DNA of 64,000 bases, from NCBI GenBank assembly GCA_910577685.1, contig CAJTOH010000009.1, positions 37,496 through 101,495 on the forward strand, written 5' to 3'. A program made the translations under genes and the position numbers. Of this stretch, positions 41,415-49,212 are shown in pieces. A model generated the notes under the pieces. It saw nothing but the letters and a program-made list of their open reading frames with translations. It was not told the origin of the DNA and did not search any database. This DNA comes from an uncultured Dorea sp. GTDB lineage: Bacteria; Bacillota; Clostridia; Lachnospirales; Lachnospiraceae. Every line of letters starts with the position of its first letter. Position 1 is the stretch's first letter.

Positions 41415-42953
41415 TCACCTCCCCCAATACTTCTTGTCCATCGTCCGGTATCCAATAGCCTCTTTCAAATGAGGCTCGCGAATCCCTTCGCTCCCGTCCA
41501 AATCCGCAATCGTCCTTGCCACCTTCAAAACCTTATGATAAGTCCTTGCCGTAAGCCCAAGGGACACGAACGCCTTACGCATCAACAATTCTTCCCCTCT
41601 CCCAAGACGGCAGAATTCCTTCAATTCATTGACCCCCAGCATAGAATTAGTCAAGATTCTCCTCCCTTCATACCGCAGTCTCTGCACCTGTCTTGCGGCG
41701 CACACCCTATCCCGGATCGCCGCCGAACTCTCCTGCTTATTCCCCATGGCAAGAGACTCGTATTGGATCCTCGGCGCCTCCACGCAGATATCAAGCCGAT
41801 CCAGAAACGGCTGGCTGACCTTCCCGAGATACTGCTGAATCTGCGTCTGCGTACAGGTACAGCGATTATAGTCGGGATAATTCCCGCAGGGACAAGGATT
41901 CATAGCGCAGATCAAAATAAAATCCGCCGGAAATACGAAATTCCCCTGACTCCTAGTAATCCTGATCAGCCTCTCTTCCAAAGGCTGCCTCAGCACCTCC
42001 AGCACGGGCTTCTGAAATTCCGTCAATTCATCCAGAAACAGTACCCCTCCATGGGCCAGACTGATCTCGCCCGGTACGGGAAAGGCTCCCCCTCCAATCA
42101 GCGCGGCCTTTGTAACCGTGTGGTGTACGCTTCGGAAAGGCCTTCCTTTTATCAGCGGATGCTCCCTGTCTACCATTCCCAGAACACTGTAGATCTTCGT
42201 GATCTCAATACTCTCCTCTAAAGTCGGCGGCGGCAGTATGGTGGAAACCCTCTTCGCCATCATAGACTTGCCGCTTCCCGGCGGCCCCACCATCAGTAAG
42301 TTATGGCCGCCTGCCACGGCCACCTCAGCGGCGCGCTTCACCGCCTCCTGCCCTTGGATATCGCTGTAATCGATCTCGTCCTTACTTCTGTCTTCCTGCG
42401 TCTTTCGTCCCGTTCCTCCTGTGACGGCAGCTATCGTCTGCTCCCCATTGAGATAGCGGCAGGCGTCCGTAAGGTGACCTACCCCAAGAATCTCCATCCC
42501 CTTAACCAGCGCTCCCTCCCGGACGTTCCGTATGGGAAGCATACATCTCTTAAAGCCTTCCTCCCTTGCACGCATCACCACAGGGAGTACCCCCGCCACT
42601 TCTTTTACGCTTCCGTCAAGGCTCAGTTCTCCGACTACCAGCGTATCCCTAAGCTGCTCTCCTGGAAATATTCCCATGGAAGACAATACGGCCAGCGCAA
42701 TCGGCAGGTCAAAAGACGCTCCTTTCTTTCTCACGGTTGCCGGCGCTAAGTTTACCACCGTCTTCTTTGCAGGCATCGGGATCCCTGAATTGCGGATTGC
42801 CGTCCTCACCCGCTCGGAAGCCTCCTTTACCTCCGATGAAAGATAGCCTACCATATGGAACATCGGCAACCCGTTGCTTACATCCGCCTCCACATGTATC
42901 AGCTCAACACGGAGCCCTTGAATCACGGCAGACAAAACGGTACTAAATGACAT
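41415..42953 (-). CDS. YifB/ComM family Mg-chelatase-like AAA+ ATPase
   Basis: This 512-residue protein has an N-terminal LonC-like domain with VEADVSNGLPMFHMVGYL. The AAA+ core has Walker A MVGPPGSGKSMMAKR and Walker B VLFLDELTEF. ICAMNPCPCGNYPD is the YifB Cys motif, and LDRLDICVEAPRI precedes the C-terminal Mg-chelatase domain. In Vibrio and Haemophilus the ComM homologue helps branch migration during transformation. Linked dprA fits. A 270-base leader with unusual dyads precedes it. Confidence 0.94.
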   Translation of the reverse strand: MSFSTVLSAVIQGLRVELIHVEADVSNGLPMFHMVGYLSSEVKEASERVRTAIRNSGIPMPAKKTVVNLAPATVRKKGASFDLPIALAVLSSMGIFPGEQLRDTLVVGELSLDGSVKEVAGVLPVVMRAREEGFKRCMLPIRNVREGALVKGMEILGVGHLTDACRYLNGEQTIAAVTGGTGRKTQEDRSKDEIDYSDIQGQEAVKRAAEVAVAGGHNLLMVGPPGSGKSMMAKRVSTILPPPTLEESIEITKIYSVLGMVDREHPLIKGRPFRSVHHTVTKAALIGGGAFPVPGEISLAHGGVLFLDELTEFQKPVLEVLRQPLEERLIRITRSQGNFVFPADFILICAMNPCPCGNYPDYNRCTCTQTQIQQYLGKVSQPFLDRLDICVEAPRIQYESLAMGNKQESSAAIRDRVCAARQVQRLRYEGRRILTNSMLGVNELKEFCRLGRGEELLMRKAFVSLGLTARTYHKVLKVARTIADLDGSEGIREPHLKEAIGYRTMDKKYWGR

Positions 42954-43040
42954 TCAAATCTCCTTTCTAAGTATTATGCTATATAAATCTGTGATATACG
43001 CGGCCGATTGGCCTGATAAATGAAATAGAATAATCTATAG

Positions 43041-43072
43041 ATTATATATCTCGCGACCTCCGCCAAGGTCAA
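43041..43072 (-). promoter_or_regulatory. Possible MerR-type promoter of yifB
   Basis: Minus strand: -35 TTGACC (43067-43072) and -10 TATAAT (43041-43046) with a 20-base spacer. A GACCT-N6-AGGTC dyad (43055-43070) is centred in the spacer. Long spacers with a dyad are typical of MerR-family activated promoters. No MerR gene is in this window. Confidence 0.4.
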
Positions 43073-43158
43073 GAAAACTTAGGCCTTGGCATATTGCTCG
43101 CAAGAATTAGGATTGTTATGAAATGCGGAAAAATAAATCTTGGATTCTTCTTGTTCAA
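43069..43158 (-). CDS. Candidate small leader ORF upstream of yifB (29 codons)
   Basis: A TTG-started frame with GGAGAGAGG about seven bases upstream encodes a 29-residue peptide with a hydrophobic centre (FIFPHFITILILAS). A possible promoter (TTGCAA-17-TAATAT) lies upstream of it. Its stop overlaps the -35 of the MerR-like promoter. Nothing else is known; it may be chance. The remainder of the 272-base gap to the flippase gene shows a GCCAAGG/CCTTGGC inverted repeat and no other gene. Confidence 0.25.
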   Translation of the reverse strand: MNKKNPRFIFPHFITILILASNMPRPKFS

Positions 43159-43225
43159 AATGTATCCTCTCTCCGCTGTCCAATTTTATATTAATATACT
43201 TTATACAAGATTGCAAGAAGTTCTC

Positions 43226-44269
43226 TTAGACAAATTTCGACATTTTCCCGGCGCCCTTATATTTCCACAGAAACACCATCATTACCGCGCTGATGGCCAG
43301 CAAACAGTAAAAACTGATTCCCCGGTTCACCAGCGTCGCCGCCGCCATAGGGTTCTTCGTTATCACCTCCGAGAACAACCTGACAAACGCGTACTCGCTG
43401 ATCCCCGCCGCTCCCGGAAAGGGAAGCAATGCCGTCGTCATAAACAGCACGGTCTGCAGCAAAAACACCTGGGGATAACCTGCTGCGTTCTCCCCCATAG
43501 CGAGGCAGACCATATAGGGAATACTAAACCAACAGATTACCTGGTATAGGCTGACCAGCAGCACCTTCCCCATCACCCGCGGTTTCCTGCGGATTAAGTC
43601 CGCGCAAGTCTGAAAATCACGAAAGGCCTCGTCTAATTTTTCCCGCCATTTTTTCTTGTCCTTTACCGGAAGCCTGTCGACCGCCCCATGCAGCAGGCGA
43701 AGCAGCCTGTCCTTAAGCCGCCGTGAAAACATAACTGACAAAAGCCCCGTAATAAACAGGATATTAATTAAAAATCCAAGTACGGCCAACACCAAAAGTT
43801 CTTTGGTCGGCCTTACTTTTCCCTGAAGGATCGCGGCCGCGGCCATCAGTTCCATGAAAAATACCGCTATCTGGAAACTTGCCAGTTCTCCGACCAGCGC
43901 CAGCGTCCCGTGGGCAATCTCGATTCCGTCCTTCTTCATGGCATAGAGCTGCGCGGGCTGTCCCCCTGTGGAAGAGGGCGTAATAGAGCTGAAAAAAAAT
44001 CCGATATACGCATATTTCATACCTTGCCAAAATGTTGTGGAATATCCGAAGGAATGAAGCAGAATACACAGATTCGTCCCTTCCGCCAGATGGAATACCT
44101 CAGCCATTAATATACCCGCTATCAGGAACGGTACGGACGTCCCCGCCAGAGCCTCCCACACAGTCCTTATATCGGTTCCCTTAAGTACGAGGAAGCATGC
44201 CGCAACCGCAAATATCAAAAAGACTGCCCCATAGCGTATCATTTTCCGTACGGACAAATTCCCGCTCAT
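43226..44269 (-). CDS. Lysylphosphatidylglycerol synthase-type flippase domain protein
   Basis: The start is ATG 44269 with GGGAGG six bases upstream; longer frames overlap the deacetylase gene. The protein has about 347 residues and eight or so membrane helices. It has SSITPSSTGGQPAQLYAMKKDGI, FFFSSITPSSTGG being the MprF-N/YbhN (LPG_synthase_TM) signature, and PFPGAAGISEYAFVRLF near the C-terminus. It lacks the cytoplasmic lysyl-transferase domain of MprF. It may flip a glycolipid or amino-acylated lipid. It is last in a probable operon with the deacetylase and UgtP-type transferase. Confidence 0.85.
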   Translation of the reverse strand: MSGNLSVRKMIRYGAVFLIFAVAACFLVLKGTDIRTVWEALAGTSVPFLIAGILMAEVFHLAEGTNLCILLHSFGYSTTFWQGMKYAYIGFFFSSITPSSTGGQPAQLYAMKKDGIEIAHGTLALVGELASFQIAVFFMELMAAAAILQGKVRPTKELLVLAVLGFLINILFITGLLSVMFSRRLKDRLLRLLHGAVDRLPVKDKKKWREKLDEAFRDFQTCADLIRRKPRVMGKVLLVSLYQVICWFSIPYMVCLAMGENAAGYPQVFLLQTVLFMTTALLPFPGAAGISEYAFVRLFSEVITKNPMAAATLVNRGISFYCLLAISAVMMVFLWKYKGAGKMSKFV

Positions 44270-44294
44270 ACTCATCCTCCCTTCGCAAGTTGAA

Positions 44295-45068
44295 TTACCT
44301 CCCATATGCGTCCATCCTCTCAAATGTATATCCGCGCTTAATCAGAACCGGCAAGGCGCTTCGAAGCGCCTCCACGGTACGCTTTGGAGCGCCGGCCTCC
44401 CCCCTTCCGTCATGGAGGCAGATTACCGCTCCCGGGAATATACGCCTTAGAATTTTCTCCTTAATAGATGCGGCCGTCTCTTTGGCCGACCAGTCATGCG
44501 CCATAACGTCCCAAAAGATCAATTTCAAATTCATCCGCCTGCAGTAAAACAGCGTCCAGAGATTCAAATGTCCCCACGGCGGCCGATAATATCGGATGTC
44601 GCATCCCATTTTTTCCAGCGCCGCCGCCGACTGTTCAAGATCCCTCCGGATAAAACTCCTTCCGCGAAACAGCGCGTTTTTGTGACCGACCGAATGAATT
44701 CCCACCAGATGTCCTTCTTCTTTCATCCGGCGGATCAATTCCGGATTCCGTAGGGCAAATTCCGCGACAACAAAGAAACTTGCCTTAATCCGGTACTCTC
44801 CCAGCAGATCCAGAAGCTGTCCCGTATATTCCCTGTGGGGTCCGTCGTCAAAGGTCAGGTATAACCGTTTCACTTCCCCGCCGTCCCTTCCCTTTTTCCG
44901 GCTTCTTCTTTTCCAAAGATATTTCATTCCCTCCGACGGTATCAGACCGTAGGAAAGCAGCCCCAGAGCCAGCAGTCCCGCCCCCCGTTTATACCCTGCC
45001 CAACGTATTCCATCATCCCCGCAGCGGCAGATATTCCGTGCTATTCCGGAAATATGCATGATTTTCAT
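44295..45068 (-). CDS. Polysaccharide deacetylase family protein (NodB domain)
   Basis: The start is ATG 45068, with AAAGGAGG nine bases upstream inside the end of the UgtP gene, which it overlaps by 56 bases. This indicates coupling. The protein has about 257 residues. A short hydrophobic N-terminal segment (GLLALGLLSYGLIP) anchors or exports it. The NodB/CE4 domain has LTFDDGPHREYTG (motif 1), VGIHSVGHKN (motif 2, metal His), YYRPPWGHLN (motif 3) and ICLHDGRGE at the end. It probably removes acetyl groups from a wall or lipid-linked glycan. Confidence 0.87.
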   Translation of the reverse strand: MKIMHISGIARNICRCGDDGIRWAGYKRGAGLLALGLLSYGLIPSEGMKYLWKRRSRKKGRDGGEVKRLYLTFDDGPHREYTGQLLDLLGEYRIKASFFVVAEFALRNPELIRRMKEEGHLVGIHSVGHKNALFRGRSFIRRDLEQSAAALEKMGCDIRYYRPPWGHLNLWTLFYCRRMNLKLIFWDVMAHDWSAKETAASIKEKILRRIFPGAVICLHDGRGEAGAPKRTVEALRSALPVLIKRGYTFERMDAYGR

Positions 45069-46242
45069 ATCCTTCTTCCTCCTTTGATTCGAATCTAGCC
45101 CAAGAAATACTTGAACGATATTCCTGACCGCGTTTTGACATCTCCCGTACGGCCTCAAAAAGCTGCGTATCCATCATTTCCTCTCGAGCCTTAGCCATAC
45201 GCCTTCTCATCTCACACAGCCTTTCCGGATCCTTAAGAATCCTCCTAAGCTCTGCCGTAAAATCCTCTTTTTTATCCCAAATCACCTGTGCAAATCCTTT
45301 TCCCTGCGCGTATCTTGCGTTCACGATTTCCTGTTCCAGAAACGGGCGTATAATAAACATCGGCACATCGCTGTGCAGAATCTCGAACAACGTGATTCCT
45401 CCCGCCTTGGTTATGACAAGATCGGCTTTACGCATATATTTCCCGATATGTTCCACATATCCCAATACCTCAATATCAGGAAAACGTCCCTTCCACAGCT
45501 CGTACATCTTATGGTTCTTTCCCGTGATTACGGTCGTCTTTACCCCCGGTATTCCCTGCAGCGTGTATAGAAGCTCCTCCAGCTCCGGCACGATGCCGAG
45601 GCCGCCTCCCATAACCAGAACATTTTTACGATTTTCACAAACGTTTTCCTCCGTACCCGCCTCGACCTCACACGGACCGTCCTCATCATCCCCCGCGGCA
45701 AGGAACTGCTGCCGCACCGGCACTCCCGTCGTCAGAATATCCTCCGGCAAAGCGCCGAAGCCTGCCAGATTATCTTTTACCTCCACGGTCGGAGCCAGAT
45801 ACAGATCCGTCTGTTTCGCATACCATTCTTTATGCATGCTGATATCCGTAATGCAGGTAACAAGCGGTATACCGCTGCCTGACTTCGCCTTATAAGTTGC
45901 CGCCGATTTCTCGCAGAACGGATGCGTACACACAATCACATCCGGATCGTATTCCTCCATCAGCTTCCGGAACTTCCGGTAGATAATGGGGCCGCCCGGC
46001 CTGTTTCCCGAATTTATCTTCCCGGAGATCTTATAGACCAGATTATAGATCCCATGGTAACGCTCTGCCACAAGCCCGAACACCTTGTATATAATTTTGC
46101 TGATATTCGGATAAAAATATGCCGGAAGATCCTTCTGCACAATCCCGGCATTTTGATCCTGCCTTTTGAACTCTTCTCCGATTGCATTTGCCGCCATCTT
46201 ATGGCCAAACCCGAATCTTCCGCTTAATATTAATACCTTCAT
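45013..46242 (-). CDS. MGDG synthase-family diacylglycerol glucosyltransferase
   Basis: This 409-residue GT28 protein has ILSGRFGFGHKMAANAIGEEF, the MGDG synthase/UgtP N-terminal motif, CTHPFCEKSAA, VMGGGLGIVPELEELL and AGGITLFEILHSDVPMF (C-terminal nucleotide-sugar site). UgtP adds glucose to diacylglycerol to make the lipid anchor of lipoteichoic acid. This would link to the LtaS-like protein at 25.3 kb. It has a GGGGG ribosome site. The C-terminal 60 residues are basic and variable. The 217-base gap upstream has no clear promoter apart from the sigK terminator. Confidence 0.88.
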   Translation of the reverse strand: MKVLILSGRFGFGHKMAANAIGEEFKRQDQNAGIVQKDLPAYFYPNISKIIYKVFGLVAERYHGIYNLVYKISGKINSGNRPGGPIIYRKFRKLMEEYDPDVIVCTHPFCEKSAATYKAKSGSGIPLVTCITDISMHKEWYAKQTDLYLAPTVEVKDNLAGFGALPEDILTTGVPVRQQFLAAGDDEDGPCEVEAGTEENVCENRKNVLVMGGGLGIVPELEELLYTLQGIPGVKTTVITGKNHKMYELWKGRFPDIEVLGYVEHIGKYMRKADLVITKAGGITLFEILHSDVPMFIIRPFLEQEIVNARYAQGKGFAQVIWDKKEDFTAELRRILKDPERLCEMRRRMAKAREEMMDTQLFEAVREMSKRGQEYRSSISWARFESKEEEGYENHAYFRNSTEYLPLRG

Positions 46243-46423
46243 ATGAATCCCCCTTTATCTTCGCACCCGGAACTTACTGCCGTCTTCCTTGTGATTGTTA
46301 TCTTATTCCTTAAATCTAAAGAACGGCGTCATGGATTTCTAAACATATTCTGAAGATATACCTGATCCTTTCTTTCATTTCTAAAGATTCCCTTAAGAAA
46401 CAAAAAATTCCCGGCGCACAAAC

Positions 46424-46453
46424 AGGGGCTGTCGCATTAACCGACAGCCCCCT
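46424..46453 (-). terminator. Hairpin after sigK, probable terminator
   Basis: Stem GGGGCTGTCG with CGACAGCCCC around a short loop. The minus-strand tail is TGTTTGTG, a weak T-run. It begins 6 bases after the sigK stop. Confidence 0.6.
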
Positions 46454-46459
46454 ATATTC

Positions 46460-47077
46460 CTAAAAGTATCCCCGTAATTTCTCGATGGCGCTCTTTTCAA
46501 TTCTCGAAACGTAAGAACGGGAGATACCTAACTGCTTCGCAATCTCCCGTTGGGTATATTCTTCTTCATTGTACAATCCGTACCGCATTTTGAGTACCAG
46601 CCGCTCCCGCGGCGACAGCTCGGATTCTACCTTGTGATACAAAAGCCTGATATCATCGCTTAACTCCACCTTCCTGTGTGCATCGTCCTCTTCCGTCTCA
46701 ATAATATCGAAAAGCTGAATCTCATTGCCCTCCCGGTCGGTTCCGATTGGCTCATACAGCGATATCTCCTTCGACGATTTCTTCTTCGCCCTCATATACA
46801 TCAAGATCTCATTCTCGATGCAACGCGCGGCGTAAGTTCCAAGCCTGACGCATTTATCCGGGTTAAACGTCACAACCGCCTTGATAAGCCCTATGGTGCC
46901 TATGGACAACAGATCCTCCGTATCTTCCGGGGAGGACTGGTATTTCTTTACGATATGTGCGACGAGGCGCAGATTTCTCTCTATCAGGATATGTTTCGCT
47001 TCAAGATCTCCCTCCGTATATTTTTGCATATAACATCTTTCTTCCGCGGCTGTGAGGGGTTGGGGAAATGATTTCAA
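46460..47077 (-). CDS. sigK: Sporulation sigma factor SigK, no pro-sequence
   Basis: This 205-residue sigma-70 family protein begins FPQPLTAAEERCYM after three residues. It has LRLVAHIVKKYQ, LLSIGTIGLIKAVVTF and ARCIENEILMYMR (region 2), then REIAKQLGISRSYVSRIEKSA (region 4). This matches mother-cell sigma-K. The start is TTG, with AGAGGTG eight bases upstream; an in-frame TAG just upstream excludes a pro-peptide. Bacillus pro-SigK has about 20 extra residues that must be cut off. It controls late mother-cell genes in sporulation. A sigma-K/E-like promoter precedes it. Confidence 0.82.
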   Translation of the reverse strand: MKSFPQPLTAAEERCYMQKYTEGDLEAKHILIERNLRLVAHIVKKYQSSPEDTEDLLSIGTIGLIKAVVTFNPDKCVRLGTYAARCIENEILMYMRAKKKSSKEISLYEPIGTDREGNEIQLFDIIETEEDDAHRKVELSDDIRLLYHKVESELSPRERLVLKMRYGLYNEEEYTQREIAKQLGISRSYVSRIEKSAIEKLRGYF

Positions 47078-47105
47078 GAGAAAACACCTCTAAGCGTATT
47101 TGATA

Positions 47106-47133
47106 TAGTCTATGTCAGGCTTACGCTTTTTGT
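47106..47133 (-). promoter_or_regulatory. Candidate sigma-K/sigma-E-like promoter of sigK
   Basis: Minus strand: -10 CATAGACTA (47106-47114) fits CATANNNTA. An AC dinucleotide (47132-47133), 17 bases upstream, fits the short sigma-K -35. This would allow autoregulation. Confidence 0.4.
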
Positions 47134-47170
47134 GCTTTTCCACATAAAAGTATTGATAATATCGCTCTTT

Positions 47171-48397
47171 TCATTCCGCCCGTCTTAAAATATCATACCG
47201 GTCGGCAGTGCATCCCAGATCTACATACAGCGCCTGCTTCGGGTGAGGCGCGCTCTCCTGCTCGATTCCTTCTTCATCCACAATCTTTTGCACCTTCACC
47301 TCCACATTCCTGCCGTCAGGTTTCATGATCTCGATCATCTCCCCCGCGGAGAATTTATTCCTCTGCTCAATCCGGTACATTCCATCCTTCTCATCTCCGA
47401 TAATCCCAAGATACGTATACTCCTTCACATAGGTATTATTATCGTAAATCTGGCTTGTCTCATCCGGCTTTCCGAAATAAAACCCTGTGGTAAACTGACG
47501 GTATGTGCAGTTTACAATCTGCTCCCTATACCAATGCATATTCGCCCGGTACTTCCTGGGACTTTCCAGATAATCGTCAATAGCCTTCCGGTACGTCCTT
47601 GCCACCGTCGCAACATAGAGCGCCGTCTTCATACGCCCTTCTATCTTGAAACTGTCGATCCCGGCGTCAATCATCTCAGGAATATGCTCAATCATGCAAA
47701 GATCCTTGGAATTAAAAATAAACGTCCCGCGCTCATTTTCATATACCGGCATATATTCCCCCGGCCTCGTCTCTTCTACGATAGAATATTTCCACCGGCA
47801 GGGATGGGTGCAAGCCCCCTGATTTGCATCCCTTCCCGTAAAATAATTACTCAAAAGGCATCGCCCCGAATAGGAAATGCACATCGCCCCGTGAATGAAG
47901 CTCTCAATCTCCATGTCCTGAGGGATCCTCTCCCTGATTTCCTTAATCTCCTTTAAAGACAGCTCCCTTGCGGAAACCACCCTCTTCGCCCCCTGCCTCC
48001 ACCAGAACCGATAGGTTCCATAGTTGGTGTTATTCGCCTGAGTGCTTATATGCCGGTCAATCTTCGGGCAGATCTCCTTCGCCAAGTCGAAGATTGCCGG
48101 ATCCGCAATAATCAATGCGTCCGGCCCCATCTCCTTCAGCTCGTGAAGATACTTCTCCACCCCGTCAAGGTCGTCGTTGTGGGCGAGGATATTCACGGTC
48201 ACATGGACTTTAACTCCATGTTCATGCGCAAATACAATTCCCTCCCTCATATCCTCTTTCGAGAAATTCTTCGCTTTCGCCCGAAGCCCGAAAGCCTCGC
48301 CGCCGATATATACGGCGTCCGCGCCGAATATCACCGCCGTCCTCAATACCTCCGGACTGCTTGCCGGGATCAGTAATTCCGGTCGTCTTCTTTCCAT
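47171..48397 (-). CDS. trhP: U32 family peptidase-like protein, tRNA hydroxylation (TrhP-like)
   Basis: The start is ATG 48397 with AAGGAGAG seven bases upstream. The protein has about 408 residues. It has ELLIPASSPEVLRTAV, YIGGEAFGLRAKAKNFS, and the U32 signature FIHGAMCISYSGRC. A Cys cluster (GACTHPCRW) follows, and DLCMIEHIPEMIDAGIDSFK. U32 proteins of this group (TrhP, RlhA, UbiU) bind Fe-S and hydroxylate RNA or quinones. Next to a TrmR-like methyltransferase it is best read as TrhP, making 5-hydroxyuridine at tRNA position 34. Confidence 0.82.
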   Translation of the reverse strand: MERRRPELLIPASSPEVLRTAVIFGADAVYIGGEAFGLRAKAKNFSKEDMREGIVFAHEHGVKVHVTVNILAHNDDLDGVEKYLHELKEMGPDALIIADPAIFDLAKEICPKIDRHISTQANNTNYGTYRFWWRQGAKRVVSARELSLKEIKEIRERIPQDMEIESFIHGAMCISYSGRCLLSNYFTGRDANQGACTHPCRWKYSIVEETRPGEYMPVYENERGTFIFNSKDLCMIEHIPEMIDAGIDSFKIEGRMKTALYVATVARTYRKAIDDYLESPRKYRANMHWYREQIVNCTYRQFTTGFYFGKPDETSQIYDNNTYVKEYTYLGIIGDEKDGMYRIEQRNKFSAGEMIEIMKPDGRNVEVKVQKIVDEEGIEQESAPHPKQALYVDLGCTADRYDILRRAE

Positions 48398-48427
48398 ACT
48401 TATTCTCTCCTTCACCTCTCCTAATCT

Positions 48428-49075
48428 TCACAGGCCCTTCTTTACGCTTAACGCAATCCCATCCCCCAAAGGCAGGATCGTCGTCTTAAGCCGTTCGTGA
48501 TGCTTCAATTCATAGAGATACTCCCGCATCCTGCTATGGATCGTGCGGTTACGCCTCTCCACCGCAAACCGGGATTCAATCACATCCCCCTCCTGCAGCA
48601 CATTATCCGACATCAGCGCCCCGCCCTCTGAAAGCAGTCTCACGGCTTCCGGCAGATAATGAATGTACTGCCCCTTTGCGGCGTCCATAAAAATAAAATC
48701 ATAGGTTCCCTCAAGCCTCCTCATGACCTCCAAGGCATCCCCCTCAATCAGGGTAATCTGCCCTTCCTTTCCGGCGCGCCTGAAATTCTCTCTGGCAATC
48801 GGAATCCTTTTTTCATACTTCTCTATCGTCGTGATCCGCCCGCCGTCCGGCATATACTCGCTCATCAAAATCGCGGAAAATCCAACCGCCGTCCCGATCT
48901 CCAGAACCTTCAACGGCTTCTTTATCATCAGCAGCACCTTGAGGAAGCTCTGGGTCTCCTTCCGTATAATAGGAACATACGTATCAAGCGCCTCCTGTTC
49001 AATCTTCTCCAGCACCTCATTCTCCGGCTCCTCCAAAGAATGAATGTACGTGACCATCCTTTCATCAACTATCAT
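48428..49075 (-). CDS. trmR: SAM-dependent O-methyltransferase, TrmR-like tRNA 5-hydroxyuridine methyltransferase
   Basis: This 215-residue protein has the caffeoyl-CoA O-methyltransferase fold, with VLEIGTAVGFSAILMSEY (SAM motif I), ITTIEKYEKR, FDFIFMDAAKG-type YDFIFMDAAKGQY and LLSEGGALMSDNVL. The Bacillus homologue YrrM (TrmR) methylates 5-hydroxyuridine in tRNA to mo5U and lies next to U32 genes, as here. It begins the likely operon trmR-trhP, possibly with sigK downstream. The promoter carries two GTGTACAC palindromes. Confidence 0.85.
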   Translation of the reverse strand: MIVDERMVTYIHSLEEPENEVLEKIEQEALDTYVPIIRKETQSFLKVLLMIKKPLKVLEIGTAVGFSAILMSEYMPDGGRITTIEKYEKRIPIARENFRRAGKEGQITLIEGDALEVMRRLEGTYDFIFMDAAKGQYIHYLPEAVRLLSEGGALMSDNVLQEGDVIESRFAVERRNRTIHSRMREYLYELKHHERLKTTILPLGDGIALSVKKGL

Positions 49076-49115
49076 CTATTAACTCCTTTGCCGGCTCTCT
49101 TGCTTATGCCTCCCC

Positions 49116-49154
49116 ATTATAACAAAAGTGTACACTTTGTCAACAGTGTACACT
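49116..49154 (-). promoter_or_regulatory. trmR promoter with two GTGTACAC operators
   Basis: Minus strand: -35 TTGACA (49138-49143), 16-base spacer, -10 TATAAT (49116-49121). A perfect 14-bp palindrome AAAGTGTACACTTT (49125-49138) fills the spacer. A second AGTGTACACT (49145-49154) lies just upstream of the -35. The centres are 18 bases apart. Confidence 0.8.
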
Positions 49155-49182
49155 TTTATACGTCGAACCTTATTCTATTACT

Positions 49183-49212
49183 TGTTACTGTCCACTCCGC
49201 GACCAGCAGCCA
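49183..49212 (+). repeat. Dispersed intergenic repeat, copy C (short)
   Basis: Reads TTGTTACTGTCCACTCCGCG then ACCAGCAGCC, related to the core of copies A and B but without their tail. It ends next to the solute-binding protein stop codon. Confidence 0.5.
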
